From contig NZ_FNBW01000017.1 of the NCBI RefSeq assembly GCF_900102465.1, positions 62,001 through 126,000 on the forward strand: 64,000 nt of DNA, read 5' to 3'. This document shows positions 9,253 through 19,052 of this stretch, one piece after another. The notes under the pieces are model-generated. The model did not search any database, was not told the DNA's origin, and saw only the letters and a list, made by a program, of their open reading frames with translations. This DNA is from Thalassobaculum litoreum DSM 18839. Its GTDB lineage: Bacteria > Pseudomonadota > Alphaproteobacteria > Thalassobaculales > Thalassobaculaceae. Every line of letters begins with the position of its first letter. Positions within the stretch are counted from its first letter, which is position 1. The position numbers were made by a program, and so were the translations under genes.

Positions 9253-10782
9253 TCAGCGCTTGCCGTTGCGGCCCGGCCGCACGCTGAGCACCACCGGGCG
9301 CTGCAAAGCATCGGACAGCGACTGCACCCGCCGCTCGACCACCTCGCCCATGAGCACCACCGCCTCCGGCGCCACGGTGAGGGCGAAGCCGTCGTCCCGG
9401 GACTCGATACGGGTGCGCCGCAGCAACGCCGTGGCGCCGCCCGACAAGGTCAGGCCAAGGCGCAGGGCCAGGCCGACCTGAACCGCCAACTGCCGACGCT
9501 CCGGATCCAGCAGTCCTTCCACCTTGCGGGCCGCCTCCAGCTGCACATGCCCGCTGTAGCGCGCCAGCATGCCGAGGCCGAGGAACACCCGGTCGGCATG
9601 GTCGAGCCCCGCCACCGGCAGCCGCGAGATCCGCAGGAAGGCGTGCTCGCCGCGGTAACTGGGATGCTCGGCCCAGGCCATGTCGCTCAGCATGCACAGG
9701 GCCCGCACCAGCCGCTCGTCGCGCCGGGCGAAATCGCCGAAGAGCGGTTTCAGCCAGTTGAACACGGTCTCCGCCGGCGGCGCGAAACGGTTGGTCTCCC
9801 GGGCGATGGAGACGGCGGCGACCAGCAGCGGATCCTGATGGCGCTCCTCCGCCGGCAGCCGGTCGAAGATGCAGCCCTCGCGCAGCCCGAAGGCGGAGAA
9901 CACCACCCGGTCCGGCTTGCCCCGGCCCAGCACCCGCTGCAGCACCAGGGCAGCCGTCGCCATGGTATCGGCCCGCCGCCGCGACACGCCCGGGGTCGCG
10001 CGGATCGATTTCTTCGACTGGAGCGCCAGGGTCGACAGGAAATCGCTCAGGGTCGCCCGGTCGATCGTATAGCCGTGGATCACCTCGATCGGATAGTTGA
10101 CGGCTGCCATATGCGCCTTGGCCACGCTGCGCCAGGCGCCGCCGACCGCATAGAGGGTGCGCCCCTCCAGGTTGACGAGCCAGGGCGCGCCGTCGAGATA
10201 GCCGTCGACCAGCGCCTCCATCTTGCGACGCTTGCTCGGCTCCACCTCGCCGATGCGCAGCGGGCCGACCGGCATCGTGGTATGGGCGCCGAGCTGCTGG
10301 TCGGCCACGTCGATCAGCTCCAGGCTGCCGCCCCCCAGATCGCCGACCACGCCATCGGCGTCCGGAAAGCCGCTGACCACCCCCAGCGCGGACAGCCGCG
10401 CCTCCTCGTCGCCGCCGATGATCTGCACCGTGTAGCCGGTGCGCCGCTCGATCTCGGCGACGAAGTCCGGGCCATTGGAGGCGTCGCGCACGGCCGAGGT
10501 GGCCAGCACGTCGACCCGGCCCACCCGCATGGCCCCGGCGATCGAGGCGAAGCGCTGCAGGTTGGTCAGGGCCGAGCCCATGGCCTCGACCGAGAGCGCC
10601 CCGGTCTCGTCCAGCCCCCGGCCAAGTCCGCACAGGGCCTTCTCGTTGAATACCGGGATCGGGGAAAGCCCCTCGTGGTCGTAGACGACGAGGCGGATCG
10701 AATTGGAGCCGATATCGAGGACGCCGATGCGGTGGTCGCGCCGGGCCCTCTTCGAGCGTGTGTCGGAAGTCTCGGTGGTCAG
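9253..10782 (-). CDS. ppx: exopolyphosphatase / pppGpp phosphohydrolase family
   Basis: This is a Ppx/GppA enzyme of the ASKHA fold that degrades polyphosphate. The phosphate-1 motif IGVLDIGSNSIRLVVYD and the phosphate-2 motif VVGDLGGGSLELI are both visible. The first ATG in frame (10581) lies downstream of the phosphate-1 motif, so translation must begin earlier; the only near-cognate start in the 70 bases between the ppk stop and the motif is CTG at 10782, giving 509 residues. A C-terminal HD-like helical domain follows residue 320. It lies just behind ppk, whose TGA stop is in the same reading frame. Confidence 0.9.
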   Translation of the reverse strand: MTTETSDTRSKRARRDHRIGVLDIGSNSIRLVVYDHEGLSPIPVFNEKALCGLGRGLDETGALSVEAMGSALTNLQRFASIAGAMRVGRVDVLATSAVRDASNGPDFVAEIERRTGYTVQIIGGDEEARLSALGVVSGFPDADGVVGDLGGGSLELIDVADQQLGAHTTMPVGPLRIGEVEPSKRRKMEALVDGYLDGAPWLVNLEGRTLYAVGGAWRSVAKAHMAAVNYPIEVIHGYTIDRATLSDFLSTLALQSKKSIRATPGVSRRRADTMATAALVLQRVLGRGKPDRVVFSAFGLREGCIFDRLPAEERHQDPLLVAAVSIARETNRFAPPAETVFNWLKPLFGDFARRDERLVRALCMLSDMAWAEHPSYRGEHAFLRISRLPVAGLDHADRVFLGLGMLARYSGHVQLEAARKVEGLLDPERRQLAVQVGLALRLGLTLSGGATALLRRTRIESRDDGFALTVAPEAVVLMGEVVERRVQSLSDALQRPVVLSVRPGRNGKR

Positions 10783-10803
10783 CGTTTCACTCGCGCCTAG
10801 GGC

Positions 10804-13011
10804 TCAGAGGGACGATCCGCCGATGGTCTTAGGACCACCGCCGCGCCGCAGCGCGCTGCCCCGTCCGGACAGGCTCGGGTTCGTCATGAAATAGGTATGC
10901 GCCGAGAAATCGTCCGCGCCGCCGGCCAGCCGCTCGAAGCGCCCGGAACTGCGCAGGATCCAGCTGTTGGTCTGGTCCTTGAGGTTGGCGACCATGATCT
11001 GATCCAGGATCTGCCGGTGGACGGTCGGGTTCTCGATCGGGACCAGATGCTCCACCCGTCGGTACAGGTTGCGCGGCATCCAGTCGGCCGAGGAGATGTA
11101 CACCTTCGCATCGTCCGACGGCAACTTCGACCCGCTGCCGAACACCACGATGCGGGAGTGCTCCAGGAACCGGCCGACGATGGAGCGCACGCGGATGTTC
11201 TCCGACAGCCCCTTCACCCCCGGCCGCAGGCAGCAGATGCCGCGGATCACCAGGTCGATCTGCACGCCGGCCTCGCTCGCCTTGTACAGCTCGTCGATCA
11301 GGATCGGGTCGACCAGGCTGTTCATCTTCGCCCAGATCGCCGCCGGCCGGCCGGCCTTGGCGTGCGCGATCTCCTGGGCGATGCCCTCGATGACCGTCTT
11401 GTGCAGGGTCAGCGGCGAGATCGCCAGCTTCTCCATCTCCTCCGGCAGGGCGTAGCCGGTCATGTAGTTGAACATCCGCGCGGCGTCCCGGCACAGGGCG
11501 GGGTCGCAGGTGAAGAACGACAGGTCGGTATAGATCTTCGCGGTGATCGGATGGTAGTTGCCGGTGCCGAAATGCACGTAGTTGCGCAGGGAGTTGCCCT
11601 CGCGCCGCACCACCAGCGAGACCTTGGCATGGGTCTTCAGGTGGACGAAGCCGTAGACCACCTGCACCCCTGCCCGCTCCAGATCGCGCGACAGCCGGAT
11701 ATTCGCCTCCTCGTCGAACCGCGCCTTGATCTCGACCATGGCGGTGACGGTCTTGCCGGCCTCCGCCGCCTCGATCAGCGCCTTGACGATCGGGCTGTCC
11801 TTGGAGGTCCGGTACAGGGTCTGCTTGATGGCGATGACCGACGGGTCGGAGGCCGCCTGGCGCAGGAACTGCACGACGACGTCGAAGCTCTCATAGGGGT
11901 GGTGGACGACGATGTCCTTGGCCCGGATCGCGGCAAAACAGTCGCCGGCGAAATCCCGGATACGCTCGGGGAACCGGGCGTTGAACGTCGGCCACAACAG
12001 GTCGGGCCGCTCGGAGGTGATGAGCTGGGAGAGGTCCGCCAGCCCGACCATCGCCTCCAGGGCGAAGACGTCCTCCTCGGCCACGTTCAGCTCGCTGATG
12101 ACCATCGCCTTCAGCTCTTCGGGCATGGCGTGGTCGACCGCCAGTCGGATCACGTTGCCGCGCCGCCGCGCCTTCAGCGCCGTCTCGAAGGACAGCACCA
12201 GATCCTCGGCCTCTTCGTCGATCTCCATCTCGCTGTCGCGGATGACCCGGAACACGCCCTGGCCGGTGACCTCGTATTTCGGGAACAGCCGGTCGACGTT
12301 CAGCAGGATCGCCTGCTCGATGGCGATGAAGCGGATGGTGTCGCCGGGCAGCCGCACGAAGCGGCCGACCTGGGACGGCAGCGGCACCAGACCCTGCATG
12401 TCGGAGGCCCCGCCGGTGCCGCGCAGGGTCAGGGCCAGGCACAGGCCCTTGTTGGGGATGAACGGGAACGGATGGGCCGGATCGATGGCCAGCGGGGTGA
12501 GCACCGGGAAGACGTGCTCGCTGTAATGGGCGCGCAGGAACTCGCGGTCGTCCTCGGTCAGCTCGGCGATGTCCACGAGGTGGAAGTCCACCGCCTTCAG
12601 CTCCTCGCGCAGACGCTTCATGCAGGTCTGCTGGTCGCTCATCAGGATGGCGACCTCGCGGGTGATCTCCGCGAGCTGCTGCGCCGGGCTGAGGCCGTCT
12701 TCGCTGGGCGAGGTGATGCCGGCGTTGACCATGCCCTTCAGGCCGGCCACGCGGACCATGTAGAATTCGTCGAGGTTGGAGGCGGAGATCGCGACGAACC
12801 GCAGACGCTCCAGCGGCGGGTTGCGGGTGTTGAGGGATTCCTCCATCACCCGCGTGTTGAAGGACAGCCAGGAAAGCTCCCGGTTGATCAGCCGCTCGGG
12901 GCTGTCGAGGGTGATCGCCGGTCCCTCGTCGGCCTCCGGTTTGACCACGGTCCGGTTGCGCTTCGCCGCCGGCTTACGGGGACTTTCGCTGTGGCTGGCC
13001 TGCTCGCTCAC
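10804..13011 (-). CDS. ppk1: polyphosphate kinase 1
   Basis: The 735-residue enzyme makes inorganic polyphosphate from ATP. PPK1 domains occur in order: N-terminal helical domain ([18 protein letters not shown]), head domain, and two phospholipase-D-like catalytic domains with the autophosphorylated His in FVHLKTHAK and conserved Arg/His residues around [13 protein letters not shown] at 13011 has GAGGAGAG 7 bases upstream and is preferred over longer ATG extensions of unlikely composition. About 40 charged, low-complexity residues precede the conserved start. It is followed in the same frame by ppx, the usual synthesis-degradation pair. Confidence 0.95.
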   Translation of the reverse strand: MSEQASHSESPRKPAAKRNRTVVKPEADEGPAITLDSPERLINRELSWLSFNTRVMEESLNTRNPPLERLRFVAISASNLDEFYMVRVAGLKGMVNAGITSPSEDGLSPAQQLAEITREVAILMSDQQTCMKRLREELKAVDFHLVDIAELTEDDREFLRAHYSEHVFPVLTPLAIDPAHPFPFIPNKGLCLALTLRGTGGASDMQGLVPLPSQVGRFVRLPGDTIRFIAIEQAILLNVDRLFPKYEVTGQGVFRVIRDSEMEIDEEAEDLVLSFETALKARRRGNVIRLAVDHAMPEELKAMVISELNVAEEDVFALEAMVGLADLSQLITSERPDLLWPTFNARFPERIRDFAGDCFAAIRAKDIVVHHPYESFDVVVQFLRQAASDPSVIAIKQTLYRTSKDSPIVKALIEAAEAGKTVTAMVEIKARFDEEANIRLSRDLERAGVQVVYGFVHLKTHAKVSLVVRREGNSLRNYVHFGTGNYHPITAKIYTDLSFFTCDPALCRDAARMFNYMTGYALPEEMEKLAISPLTLHKTVIEGIAQEIAHAKAGRPAAIWAKMNSLVDPILIDELYKASEAGVQIDLVIRGICCLRPGVKGLSENIRVRSIVGRFLEHSRIVVFGSGSKLPSDDAKVYISSADWMPRNLYRRVEHLVPIENPTVHRQILDQIMVANLKDQTNSWILRSSGRFERLAGGADDFSAHTYFMTNPSLSGRGSALRRGGGPKTIGGSSL

Positions 13012-13115
13012 GTCGGCTCTCCTCGCTGGTCCCGCCGCTGGAAGCAGCGGGTGCCGTCCGATGTACGCGTCCCGTGTGACAGGAGCATGACACCGGACGG
13101 CTTTCCGGTCAGCGC

Positions 13116-13895
13116 TCAGAGAGTACCAGGGAACGAGCCGCCATCGAGCAGGATGTTCTGGCCGGTCATGAAGCCGGCGTGAACGCTGCACATGAAGGCG
13201 CAGGTCGCCCCGAACTCGTCGGGTTCGCCGAAGCGGCCGGCCGGGTTCTTCGAGGCCTGCTCGGCGGCGTAGTCCTCGAAGGTGCGGCCCGCCTTCTCGG
13301 CCTGCAGACGCAGGTTGCCGTATAGGCGGTCGGTGGCGAACGGACCCGGCAGCAGGCCGTTGATCGTCACGTTGTGACGCACGGTCTCGCGGGCCACGCC
13401 GGCGACGAAGCCGGTCAGACCGGCGCGGGCGCCGTTGGACAGGCCGAGATAGGAAATCGGCGCCTTCACCGCCCCCGAGGTGATGTTGACGATGCGGCCG
13501 AACTTGCGATCGATCATGCCGTCGACGGTCGCCTTGATCAGCTCGATCGGGGTCAGCATGTTGGCGTTCACCGCCTTCTGCCAGTCGTCGATGCCCCAGT
13601 CGCGGAAATTGCCCGGCGGCGGGCCGCCCGCGTTGTTGACCAGGATGTCAACGTTGCCGGCAACCTCCAGGACCTCCTTGCGGCCCTCGGGCGTGGTGAT
13701 GTCGCAGGCGACCGCGACCACCTTGACCCCGGTGGCCTTGGTGATCTCCGTCGCGGTGGCCTCGATGGCCTCCTTGGTGCGGGAGTTGATCACCAGTTCC
13801 ACGCCGGCTTCCGCCAGCTTCATCGCGCAGGCCTTGCCCAAGCCCTTGCTGGCGGCGCAGACGATGGCCTTGCGGCCCTTGATACCCAGATCCAT
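13116..13895 (-). CDS. SDR family oxidoreductase lacking the YxxxK pair
   Basis: This 259-residue short-chain dehydrogenase/reductase of the FabG-like class has a modified dinucleotide loop (CAASKGLG), NNAGGPPPG and the C-terminal [11 protein letters not shown] segment of the fold. The catalytic Ser is present ([10 protein letters not shown]), but the place of the Y-x3-K pair reads L-G-L-S-N, so the catalytic lysine is replaced by Asn and the only Tyr is one residue off. It may bind NAD(P) without classical reductase chemistry. GGAGAGGAG precedes the ATG. It lies between ppk and hdaA on the same strand. Confidence 0.88.
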   Translation of the reverse strand: MDLGIKGRKAIVCAASKGLGKACAMKLAEAGVELVINSRTKEAIEATATEITKATGVKVVAVACDITTPEGRKEVLEVAGNVDILVNNAGGPPPGNFRDWGIDDWQKAVNANMLTPIELIKATVDGMIDRKFGRIVNITSGAVKAPISYLGLSNGARAGLTGFVAGVARETVRHNVTINGLLPGPFATDRLYGNLRLQAEKAGRTFEDYAAEQASKNPAGRFGEPDEFGATCAFMCSVHAGFMTGQNILLDGGSFPGTL

Positions 13896-13934
13896 GCGTA
13901 AGTCTCCTCTCCTGTTCGGTCTTCACCGTTGGCG

Positions 13935-14711
13935 TTACTGCCCGTCGTCGTCCGCCGCGCTCTCGCGCGACCTATCCTCGTGAGGCATGTCCTCGTGAGG
14001 CATGTCCTCTTGCGACACGTCCTCGTCGGCCATGGCCAGACGCGCGACGCGCATCGAAATCTTCCCGTCCCCCTCCAGGGCTGCCCGGTCCATCCGGTCG
14101 GCCAGACGCTCGGCGGCGTCGAAGGACCGCTCCATCCGGTTCACCAGATAGGCGATGACGTCATCGCGCACCAGGACCTGACGGTCGGCGAAATGCTTGG
14201 CGAGCACGCCCGCCAACAGCGCTTCGTCCGGCAGTCCGATGGTCGCGACCGGCAGGGTCGCCAGCCTGGACGCCAGGTCGGGAAGGGTTATCTCCAGCCT
14301 GGCCGGAGGAGTGCGCGACAGGATAACGAGGGAGCCGCTCCGCTCAACCACCATATTGAACAGATGGAACAGGGCCGGCTCGTCGATCCCGCCATCGACC
14401 CGGTCGACCACGGCGTTGCGCGCCTCGCCCAGGGCGTCCGGCACCGTCCGCGGGGTCAGGTCCGGCGCGTCGATCAGCGCCGCCCCGCTCGCGGCCTGCC
14501 AGACCGCGGCCAGGTGGCTCTTGCCGGCCCCGGCCGGACCGACGATGGCCAGCCCGCGCGCCGGTTCCGGCCAGTCCGGCCAGCAGTCGATCCAGGCGGC
14601 CGCCTCGGCGTTGGAGGCGCCGACCAGAAAGTCGGCCCGGCCGAGCGCCGGCCGGAAGCCGAGATCGAGGGCGAGCTGTCGTCGGTTGGCTGCGTCAGTG
14701 CTTGTGGTCAT
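13935..14711 (-). CDS. hdaA: HdaA-like DnaA-homologous replication regulator
   Basis: The 258-residue AAA+ protein related to DnaA domain III (Hda/HdaA family) stimulates DnaA-ATP hydrolysis with the clamp after initiation. It starts with the clamp-binding pentapeptide region RRQLALDLGF (QLALDL) near residues 10-15, then Walker A GPAGAGKSH, a degenerate Walker B (NAVVDRVDG) and a SRLA-type segment (LASRLATL). The C-terminus carries an acidic tandem pentapeptide (MADED-VSQED-MPHED-MPHED). Its start overlaps the stop of the upstream permease gene by 17 bp. Confidence 0.87.
   Translation of the reverse strand: MTTSTDAANRRQLALDLGFRPALGRADFLVGASNAEAAAWIDCWPDWPEPARGLAIVGPAGAGKSHLAAVWQAASGAALIDAPDLTPRTVPDALGEARNAVVDRVDGGIDEPALFHLFNMVVERSGSLVILSRTPPARLEITLPDLASRLATLPVATIGLPDEALLAGVLAKHFADRQVLVRDDVIAYLVNRMERSFDAAERLADRMDRAALEGDGKISMRVARLAMADEDVSQEDMPHEDMPHEDRSRESAADDDGQ
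13975..14034 (-). repeat. 15-bp tandem repeat at the 3' end of hdaA
   Basis: Four 15-bp units: two identical copies of TCCTCGTGAGGCATG (13975-13989, 13990-14004) and two degenerate ones (14005-14034). On the minus strand they encode five-residue units ending in Glu-Asp. The period keeps the reading frame, so copy number could vary without a frameshift. Confidence 0.8.
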
Positions 14712-15795
14712 CGAACTCGGCGCGGTTCGGGGCATCGTCGGGCGGCGGTATGCCGTGAAGATGCAACGGGCTGGCGAGATAGTGCTCCAGCGCGAACCGC
14801 GTCAAGACGCCAATCACCGCCGCCACCGGCACCGCCAGCAGCACGCCCAGGAAACCGAACAGCGCGCCGCCCGCCAGCAGGGCGAAGATCACCCAGACCG
14901 GATGCAGGCCGACCGCATCGCCGACCAGATTCGGGGTCAGGAAATTGCCCTCGATGAGCTGGCCGGCCAGGAAGATCCCGGCGATGATGGCCACCGGCTG
15001 CCACGAGTCGAACTGGGCGGCGGCGAGACCGACACTGAGGATGGCGCCCAGGGTCGAGCCGACGAAGGGCACGAAGGAGACCAGCCCGGCGAACAGCCCG
15101 ATCACCAGACCGAAGTTCAGCCCCGCCAGGGACAGGCCGATGGCGTAGAACACCCCCAGGATCAGGCAGACCGTCCCCTGCCCGCGCACGAAGGCGGCGA
15201 GCGTGCGGTCGATGGCGCCCATCTGCGTGCGGATCGTCGGCGCCTGCTCGCGCGGCAGCCAGCCGTCGATGGTGGCCACCATCTTGTCCCAGTCGCGCAG
15301 CAGGTAGAACGAGACGATCGGCGTAATCACCAGGATGGACAGGACATTCGCCAGCCAGGCGCCGCCGCTCAACAGCTTGCCGAAGATATTGCCGACCCAG
15401 GTCAGCGCATTGCCGGCGATATCCGGCAGCTTGTTCACTGCCGATTCCTCGTCGAACCCGCTCAGCAGTTCCTGGATCTTCGGGCCCACCCGCTCGCGGA
15501 TCAGCTCCACATAGGTCGGCACCGCGTTGGCGAACTGCTCGACCTGGGTCTGCAGCAGCGGCAGCAGCAGCAGCATCAGACCGATGGTGATGATGAAGAA
15601 GGCCAGCACGACGATGGTCGTCGACAGGGTCCGGCTGAGCTTCAGGCGCTCCAGCCGGTCGGCCACCGGGTCGAGCAGATAGGCGACCGCCATGCCGGCG
15701 ACGAACGGCAGCAGCACGTCGCGCAGCACGTAGATCAGGATCAGGAATCCGGCGAGGAAGAGGAGCCAGAAGATCTGGCGCTCGCGTCTTGTCAC
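14695..15795 (-). CDS. AI-2E (PerM) family membrane permease
   Basis: This 366-residue polytopic inner-membrane protein has about eight hydrophobic segments, a long soluble stretch at residues 85-150 and the family's C-terminal segments (GLVIGLFAGLVSFVPFVGS, EGNFLTPNLVGDAVGLHPVW). Members export small molecules or act as Na+/H+ antiporters; the substrate is not predictable here. The start is GTG 15795. It follows the DUF2066 gene by 5 bp and overlaps hdaA, the conserved alphaproteobacterial order DUF2066-permease-hdaA, which suggests one operon. Confidence 0.9.
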   Translation of the reverse strand: MTRRERQIFWLLFLAGFLILIYVLRDVLLPFVAGMAVAYLLDPVADRLERLKLSRTLSTTIVVLAFFIITIGLMLLLLPLLQTQVEQFANAVPTYVELIRERVGPKIQELLSGFDEESAVNKLPDIAGNALTWVGNIFGKLLSGGAWLANVLSILVITPIVSFYLLRDWDKMVATIDGWLPREQAPTIRTQMGAIDRTLAAFVRGQGTVCLILGVFYAIGLSLAGLNFGLVIGLFAGLVSFVPFVGSTLGAILSVGLAAAQFDSWQPVAIIAGIFLAGQLIEGNFLTPNLVGDAVGLHPVWVIFALLAGGALFGFLGVLLAVPVAAVIGVLTRFALEHYLASPLHLHGIPPPDDAPNRAEFDDHKH

Positions 15796-15800
15796 GGCCG

Positions 15801-17108
15801 TTACCCGGCCGCCGGGGCCGGCAGCGGCGACACGTTGCCCGGGGCTGGAGAGAAGCCGCCCGGCCCGCCGGTCGGCGGCGCGGTGTCGACCGGCGCCGTC
15901 GTGCCCGGAGACGTGGTGCCCGGAGACGTGGTGCCCGGAGCCGTCGTGCCCGGCGCTGTTGTGCCGGCAGCCGGAGGTGCCGCCGGGGCGGCGCCGGGGG
16001 CGGGCGTGCCGTAGCTCTCGCGCGGTGTCGGGATCTCCTGGCCGCGCTGGACCAGCATGTAGTCGCCGGCACCCGGCAGCAGACGCAGGTTCTGCTGCTC
16101 CAGGGCGACACGGAGCTGTTCGGCGCCGCCGTTCACCCAGAGATCGACCACCGCCTCGACCCGGGTGAGCTGGATCACGTCGAACCGGGAGATGATGATC
16201 GTCTTCTCCAGGGCCTCGCGGATCGCCAGCCAGCGTTTCATGCTGTCTATCGGCACCGTCACCGTCACCCGGGACTCAAGCCCGCCCTGGATCAGGTTGT
16301 CGCGCTTCCAGGCATCCTCGAGCATGGCGACCGCGCGTTGCACCGCCGCGTCGTAGGCCGTCCCGCCGCCGCCATCGGCCGACACCGTATCGGTCATCGT
16401 GGTACCCGAGCCCGACGCTCCGATCCGGCGCACCGACAGGTTCAGCGCCCCGTCGGAGCGCGGCTCGGCCACGACCACGGCCGCATCGCGGGCCCCGTAG
16501 CGCTCGGCGATGTTGGCCAGCGCCGCCTCGTCGCCGGCGGTGGCCTGAGCGGTGGTCAGTTCGCGCACGTCGGCGATATCGGCATACGGTACGACCACCG
16601 GCACGAGCCCGGCCTCGATCGACGCCCGGCTCCACGCGGCGCGGAAGGGGTTGCCCTCCTCCCACAGCATCGTGCCGTTGCTGCCGTCGAGCACCGGGAT
16701 CACCAGCACCGGCAGGCTGCGGGTCTCGGCGAAGGGGACGCCGGTCTGCATCAGGAAATTGCGCACCCGGCCCGGATCGAAGGCGAAGGTCATCTTGGCG
16801 ACGTAGCGCACCGCCGAACTGCGCTCGTCGGCGACCTCGAAGCCCAGGGTCAGGTTGGCCAGCTCATTGTCGGACTGCTGCCCCACCGATCCGGTCGAGC
16901 CCTTCGGCACCAGCCGGTCGATGAGCCGCTCGAAGGCCAGCCGGCGGCCTTCGCGCACCGCCTTGTCGCGGGCGGCCGAGGGGCTGTCCGCGGTGGCGTC
17001 CACCGGGACGCCGCGCACGGTGTAGATCTCCTGGGCCGACGCCTCGGCGCCGCTGAAGGCCACCGCCAGAAGCATGAGCGAGGCGATGAGGATGGATCGA
17101 TGGTGCAC
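15801..17108 (-). CDS. exported DUF2066 protein
   Basis: The 435-residue protein has a signal peptide (SILIASLMLLAVAFSGAEASA). The body matches the DUF2066 family: EIYTVRGVPVDATADSPSAA, RRLAFERLIDRLVP, then a second half ending near LRLLPGAGDYMLVQ. Its role is unknown and it is predicted periplasmic. The C-terminal 75 residues are a Pro/Gly/Thr-rich tail with five-residue GTT(A/S)P repeats. GTG at 17108 was chosen because it places the signal peptide correctly, with GGGAAG upstream; the frame is open further but codes for unlikely residues. It is divergent from purM. Confidence 0.8.
   Translation of the reverse strand: MHHRSILIASLMLLAVAFSGAEASAQEIYTVRGVPVDATADSPSAARDKAVREGRRLAFERLIDRLVPKGSTGSVGQQSDNELANLTLGFEVADERSSAVRYVAKMTFAFDPGRVRNFLMQTGVPFAETRSLPVLVIPVLDGSNGTMLWEEGNPFRAAWSRASIEAGLVPVVVPYADIADVRELTTAQATAGDEAALANIAERYGARDAAVVVAEPRSDGALNLSVRRIGASGSGTTMTDTVSADGGGGTAYDAAVQRAVAMLEDAWKRDNLIQGGLESRVTVTVPIDSMKRWLAIREALEKTIIISRFDVIQLTRVEAVVDLWVNGGAEQLRVALEQQNLRLLPGAGDYMLVQRGQEIPTPRESYGTPAPGAAPAAPPAAGTTAPGTTAPGTTSPGTTSPGTTAPVDTAPPTGGPGGFSPAPGNVSPLPAPAAG
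15901..15960 (-). repeat. 15-bp tandem repeat in the DUF2066 gene
   Basis: Two perfect units GTGCCCGGAGACGTG (15901-15930) are followed by two diverged units (15931-15960), together encoding the Gly-Thr-Thr-Ala/Ser-Pro repeats of the tail. The period preserves the frame. Confidence 0.8.
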
Positions 17109-17232
17109 GGTTTCTTCCCACTTGCCGCTTGCGGGGAGCATGAGCGTCACGGCATAAACCCGCGAACACGTCGAAAGGTTCCCTTTATCCTGAAGGTAAA
17201 TGGCAACCGGACCGGAGTTATAGCCCAGCGCG

Positions 17233-18354
17233 GTGGAGGACACCATAACCGCCCCTAGCGACAGTTACTCAAAGGGCCCCGGCACCGGTGGCGCGAACAC
17301 CCCCCTCACCTATCGGGACGCGGGCGTCGATATCGACGCGGGCGACGCCCTGGTGGAGGCGATCAAGCCGCTTGCCGCCTCAACTAGGCGGCCGGGGGCG
17401 AACGCCGATCTCGGCGGTTTCGGCGGGCTGTTCGACCTGAAGGCGGCCGGTTTCTCCGACCCGATCCTGGTGGCGGCCACCGACGGCGTGGGCACCAAGC
17501 TGCGGGTGGCGCTGGAATCCGGCAAGCACGACACCGTCGGCATCGACCTGGTCGCCATGTGCGTCAACGACCTGGTGGTCCAGGGCGCCGAGCCGCTGAT
17601 GTTCCTGGACTACTACGCCACCGGCAAGCTGGAGGTGGCCGTCGCCCGCGACGTGGTCGCCGGCATCGCCGAGGGTTGCCGCCAGGCCGGATGCGGGCTG
17701 ATCGGCGGCGAGACCGCCGAGATGCCGGGCATGTATTCCGAAGGCGATTACGATCTCGCCGGCTTCTCCGTCGGTGCGGTCGAGCGCGACCGGGTGCTGG
17801 AGCGCGACAAGGTGGGCGAAGGCGACATCGTGCTCGGCCTCGCCTCCTCCGGCGTGCATTCAAACGGCTATTCCCTGGTGCGCCGGGTGGTGGAGCGCGC
17901 CGGCCTCGCCTGGGACGCGCCGGCTCCGTTCGAGCCCGGCAAGACCGTGGCCGAGGCGCTGCTGGCCCCGACCCGGATCTATGTGAAGGCCTGCCTCGCG
18001 GCGCTGCAGACCGACGCGGTGCACGGCTTCGTCCATGTCACCGGCGGCGGTCTGGTGGAGAACCCGCCCCGGGTCTATGGCGACGCTCTGGCCCTGCGGC
18101 TGGACCTGACGAGTTGGACGCCGCCGGCCGTGTTCCCGTGGCTCGCCAAGGCGGGCGGCATCGAGGGACGCGAGATGCTGCGTACCTTCAACTGCGGCCT
18201 CGGCATGCTGGTGGTGGTGCGGGCGGATGCCGTGGAGGCCGTCGAGACTGCCCTGTCCGACCATGGCGAGACGCCCGTTCGGGTCGGCCGGATCGAGACG
18301 CGTACCGGCGACGCGGTGGTGTTCGACGGTCTCGACCAGACCTGGCTGGCGTGA
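17233..18354 (+). CDS. purM: phosphoribosylformylglycinamidine cyclo-ligase
   Basis: The 373-residue AIR synthetase performs step five of purine synthesis, ATP-dependent ring closure of FGAM. Motifs present: [20 protein letters not shown], the ATP/Mg segment [47 protein letters not shown] and [14 protein letters not shown]. The start is GTG 17233. About 25 extra N-terminal residues precede the conserved region, so a later start is possible. The stop overlaps the purN start (TGATG), so the two are translationally coupled. Confidence 0.96.
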   Translation: MEDTITAPSDSYSKGPGTGGANTPLTYRDAGVDIDAGDALVEAIKPLAASTRRPGANADLGGFGGLFDLKAAGFSDPILVAATDGVGTKLRVALESGKHDTVGIDLVAMCVNDLVVQGAEPLMFLDYYATGKLEVAVARDVVAGIAEGCRQAGCGLIGGETAEMPGMYSEGDYDLAGFSVGAVERDRVLERDKVGEGDIVLGLASSGVHSNGYSLVRRVVERAGLAWDAPAPFEPGKTVAEALLAPTRIYVKACLAALQTDAVHGFVHVTGGGLVENPPRVYGDALALRLDLTSWTPPAVFPWLAKAGGIEGREMLRTFNCGLGMLVVVRADAVEAVETALSDHGETPVRVGRIETRTGDAVVFDGLDQTWLA

Positions 18355-18962
18355 TGGCCCGCAAACGCGTCGGCGTGCTGATCTCGGGGAGCGGCAGCAA
18401 CCTGCAGGCGCTGATCGACGCCGCCTCCGACCCCGCGTATCCGGCCGAGATCGCCCTGGTCGTCTCCAACAAGGCTGACGCCTTCGGCCTGCAGCGGGCC
18501 GCCAAGGCCGGGATCGCCACCCAGGTGTTCGACCACAAGGCGTATCCTGACCGCGAGAGCTTCGATGCGGCGATGGACGCGGCCCTGCGCGCGGCGGGCT
18601 GCGAGATCGTCTGCCTCGCCGGCTTCATGCGGATCCTGTCGCGCGGATTCGTGGAGGGCTGGGCCGGTCGGATGCTGAACATCCATCCCTCCCTGCTGCC
18701 CAGCTTCAAGGGCCTGCACCCGCAGCGCCAGGCGCTGGAGGCGGGCGTGAAGGTGGCCGGCTGTACCGTGCATCTGGTCACCCCGGACCTGGACGACGGC
18801 CCGATTCTCGAGCAGGCCACCGTTCCGGTGCTGGACAGCGACGACGAAGCCGCGCTGTCGGCGCGGATTCTCGAGCAGGAACACCGGATCTATCCCAAGG
18901 GACTGGCGCTCCTGGCCGGCGGCGCCGTGCGCATCGAGGGACGGCGCGCGCTCACCGGCTGA
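18354..18962 (+). CDS. purN: phosphoribosylglycinamide formyltransferase
   Basis: This 202-residue GAR transformylase uses 10-formyl-THF (purine synthesis step three). Motifs present: ISGSGSNLQALIDA (phosphate binding), AGFMRILSRGFVEGW, catalytic Asn and His in NIHPSLLPSFKGLH, and the Asp in VTPDLDDGPILEQ. The ATG overlaps the purM stop by one base, the standard purMN arrangement. Confidence 0.96.
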   Translation: MARKRVGVLISGSGSNLQALIDAASDPAYPAEIALVVSNKADAFGLQRAAKAGIATQVFDHKAYPDRESFDAAMDAALRAAGCEIVCLAGFMRILSRGFVEGWAGRMLNIHPSLLPSFKGLHPQRQALEAGVKVAGCTVHLVTPDLDDGPILEQATVPVLDSDDEAALSARILEQEHRIYPKGLALLAGGAVRIEGRRALTG

Positions 18963-19052
18963 CGCCGACGCCGGATACCGCGCCCGACGTCTTGTTGCAT
19001 CGCAAATCACCGGTCTAGACTTCCTCCATCGTCATTCTGGAGGGACTTTCCC

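Noticed and set aside
8063-10633. 856-codon minus-strand frame covering rnd and ppx
   Set aside because: It is in a different frame from ppx and antisense to rnd, with Arg/Gly-rich composition only.
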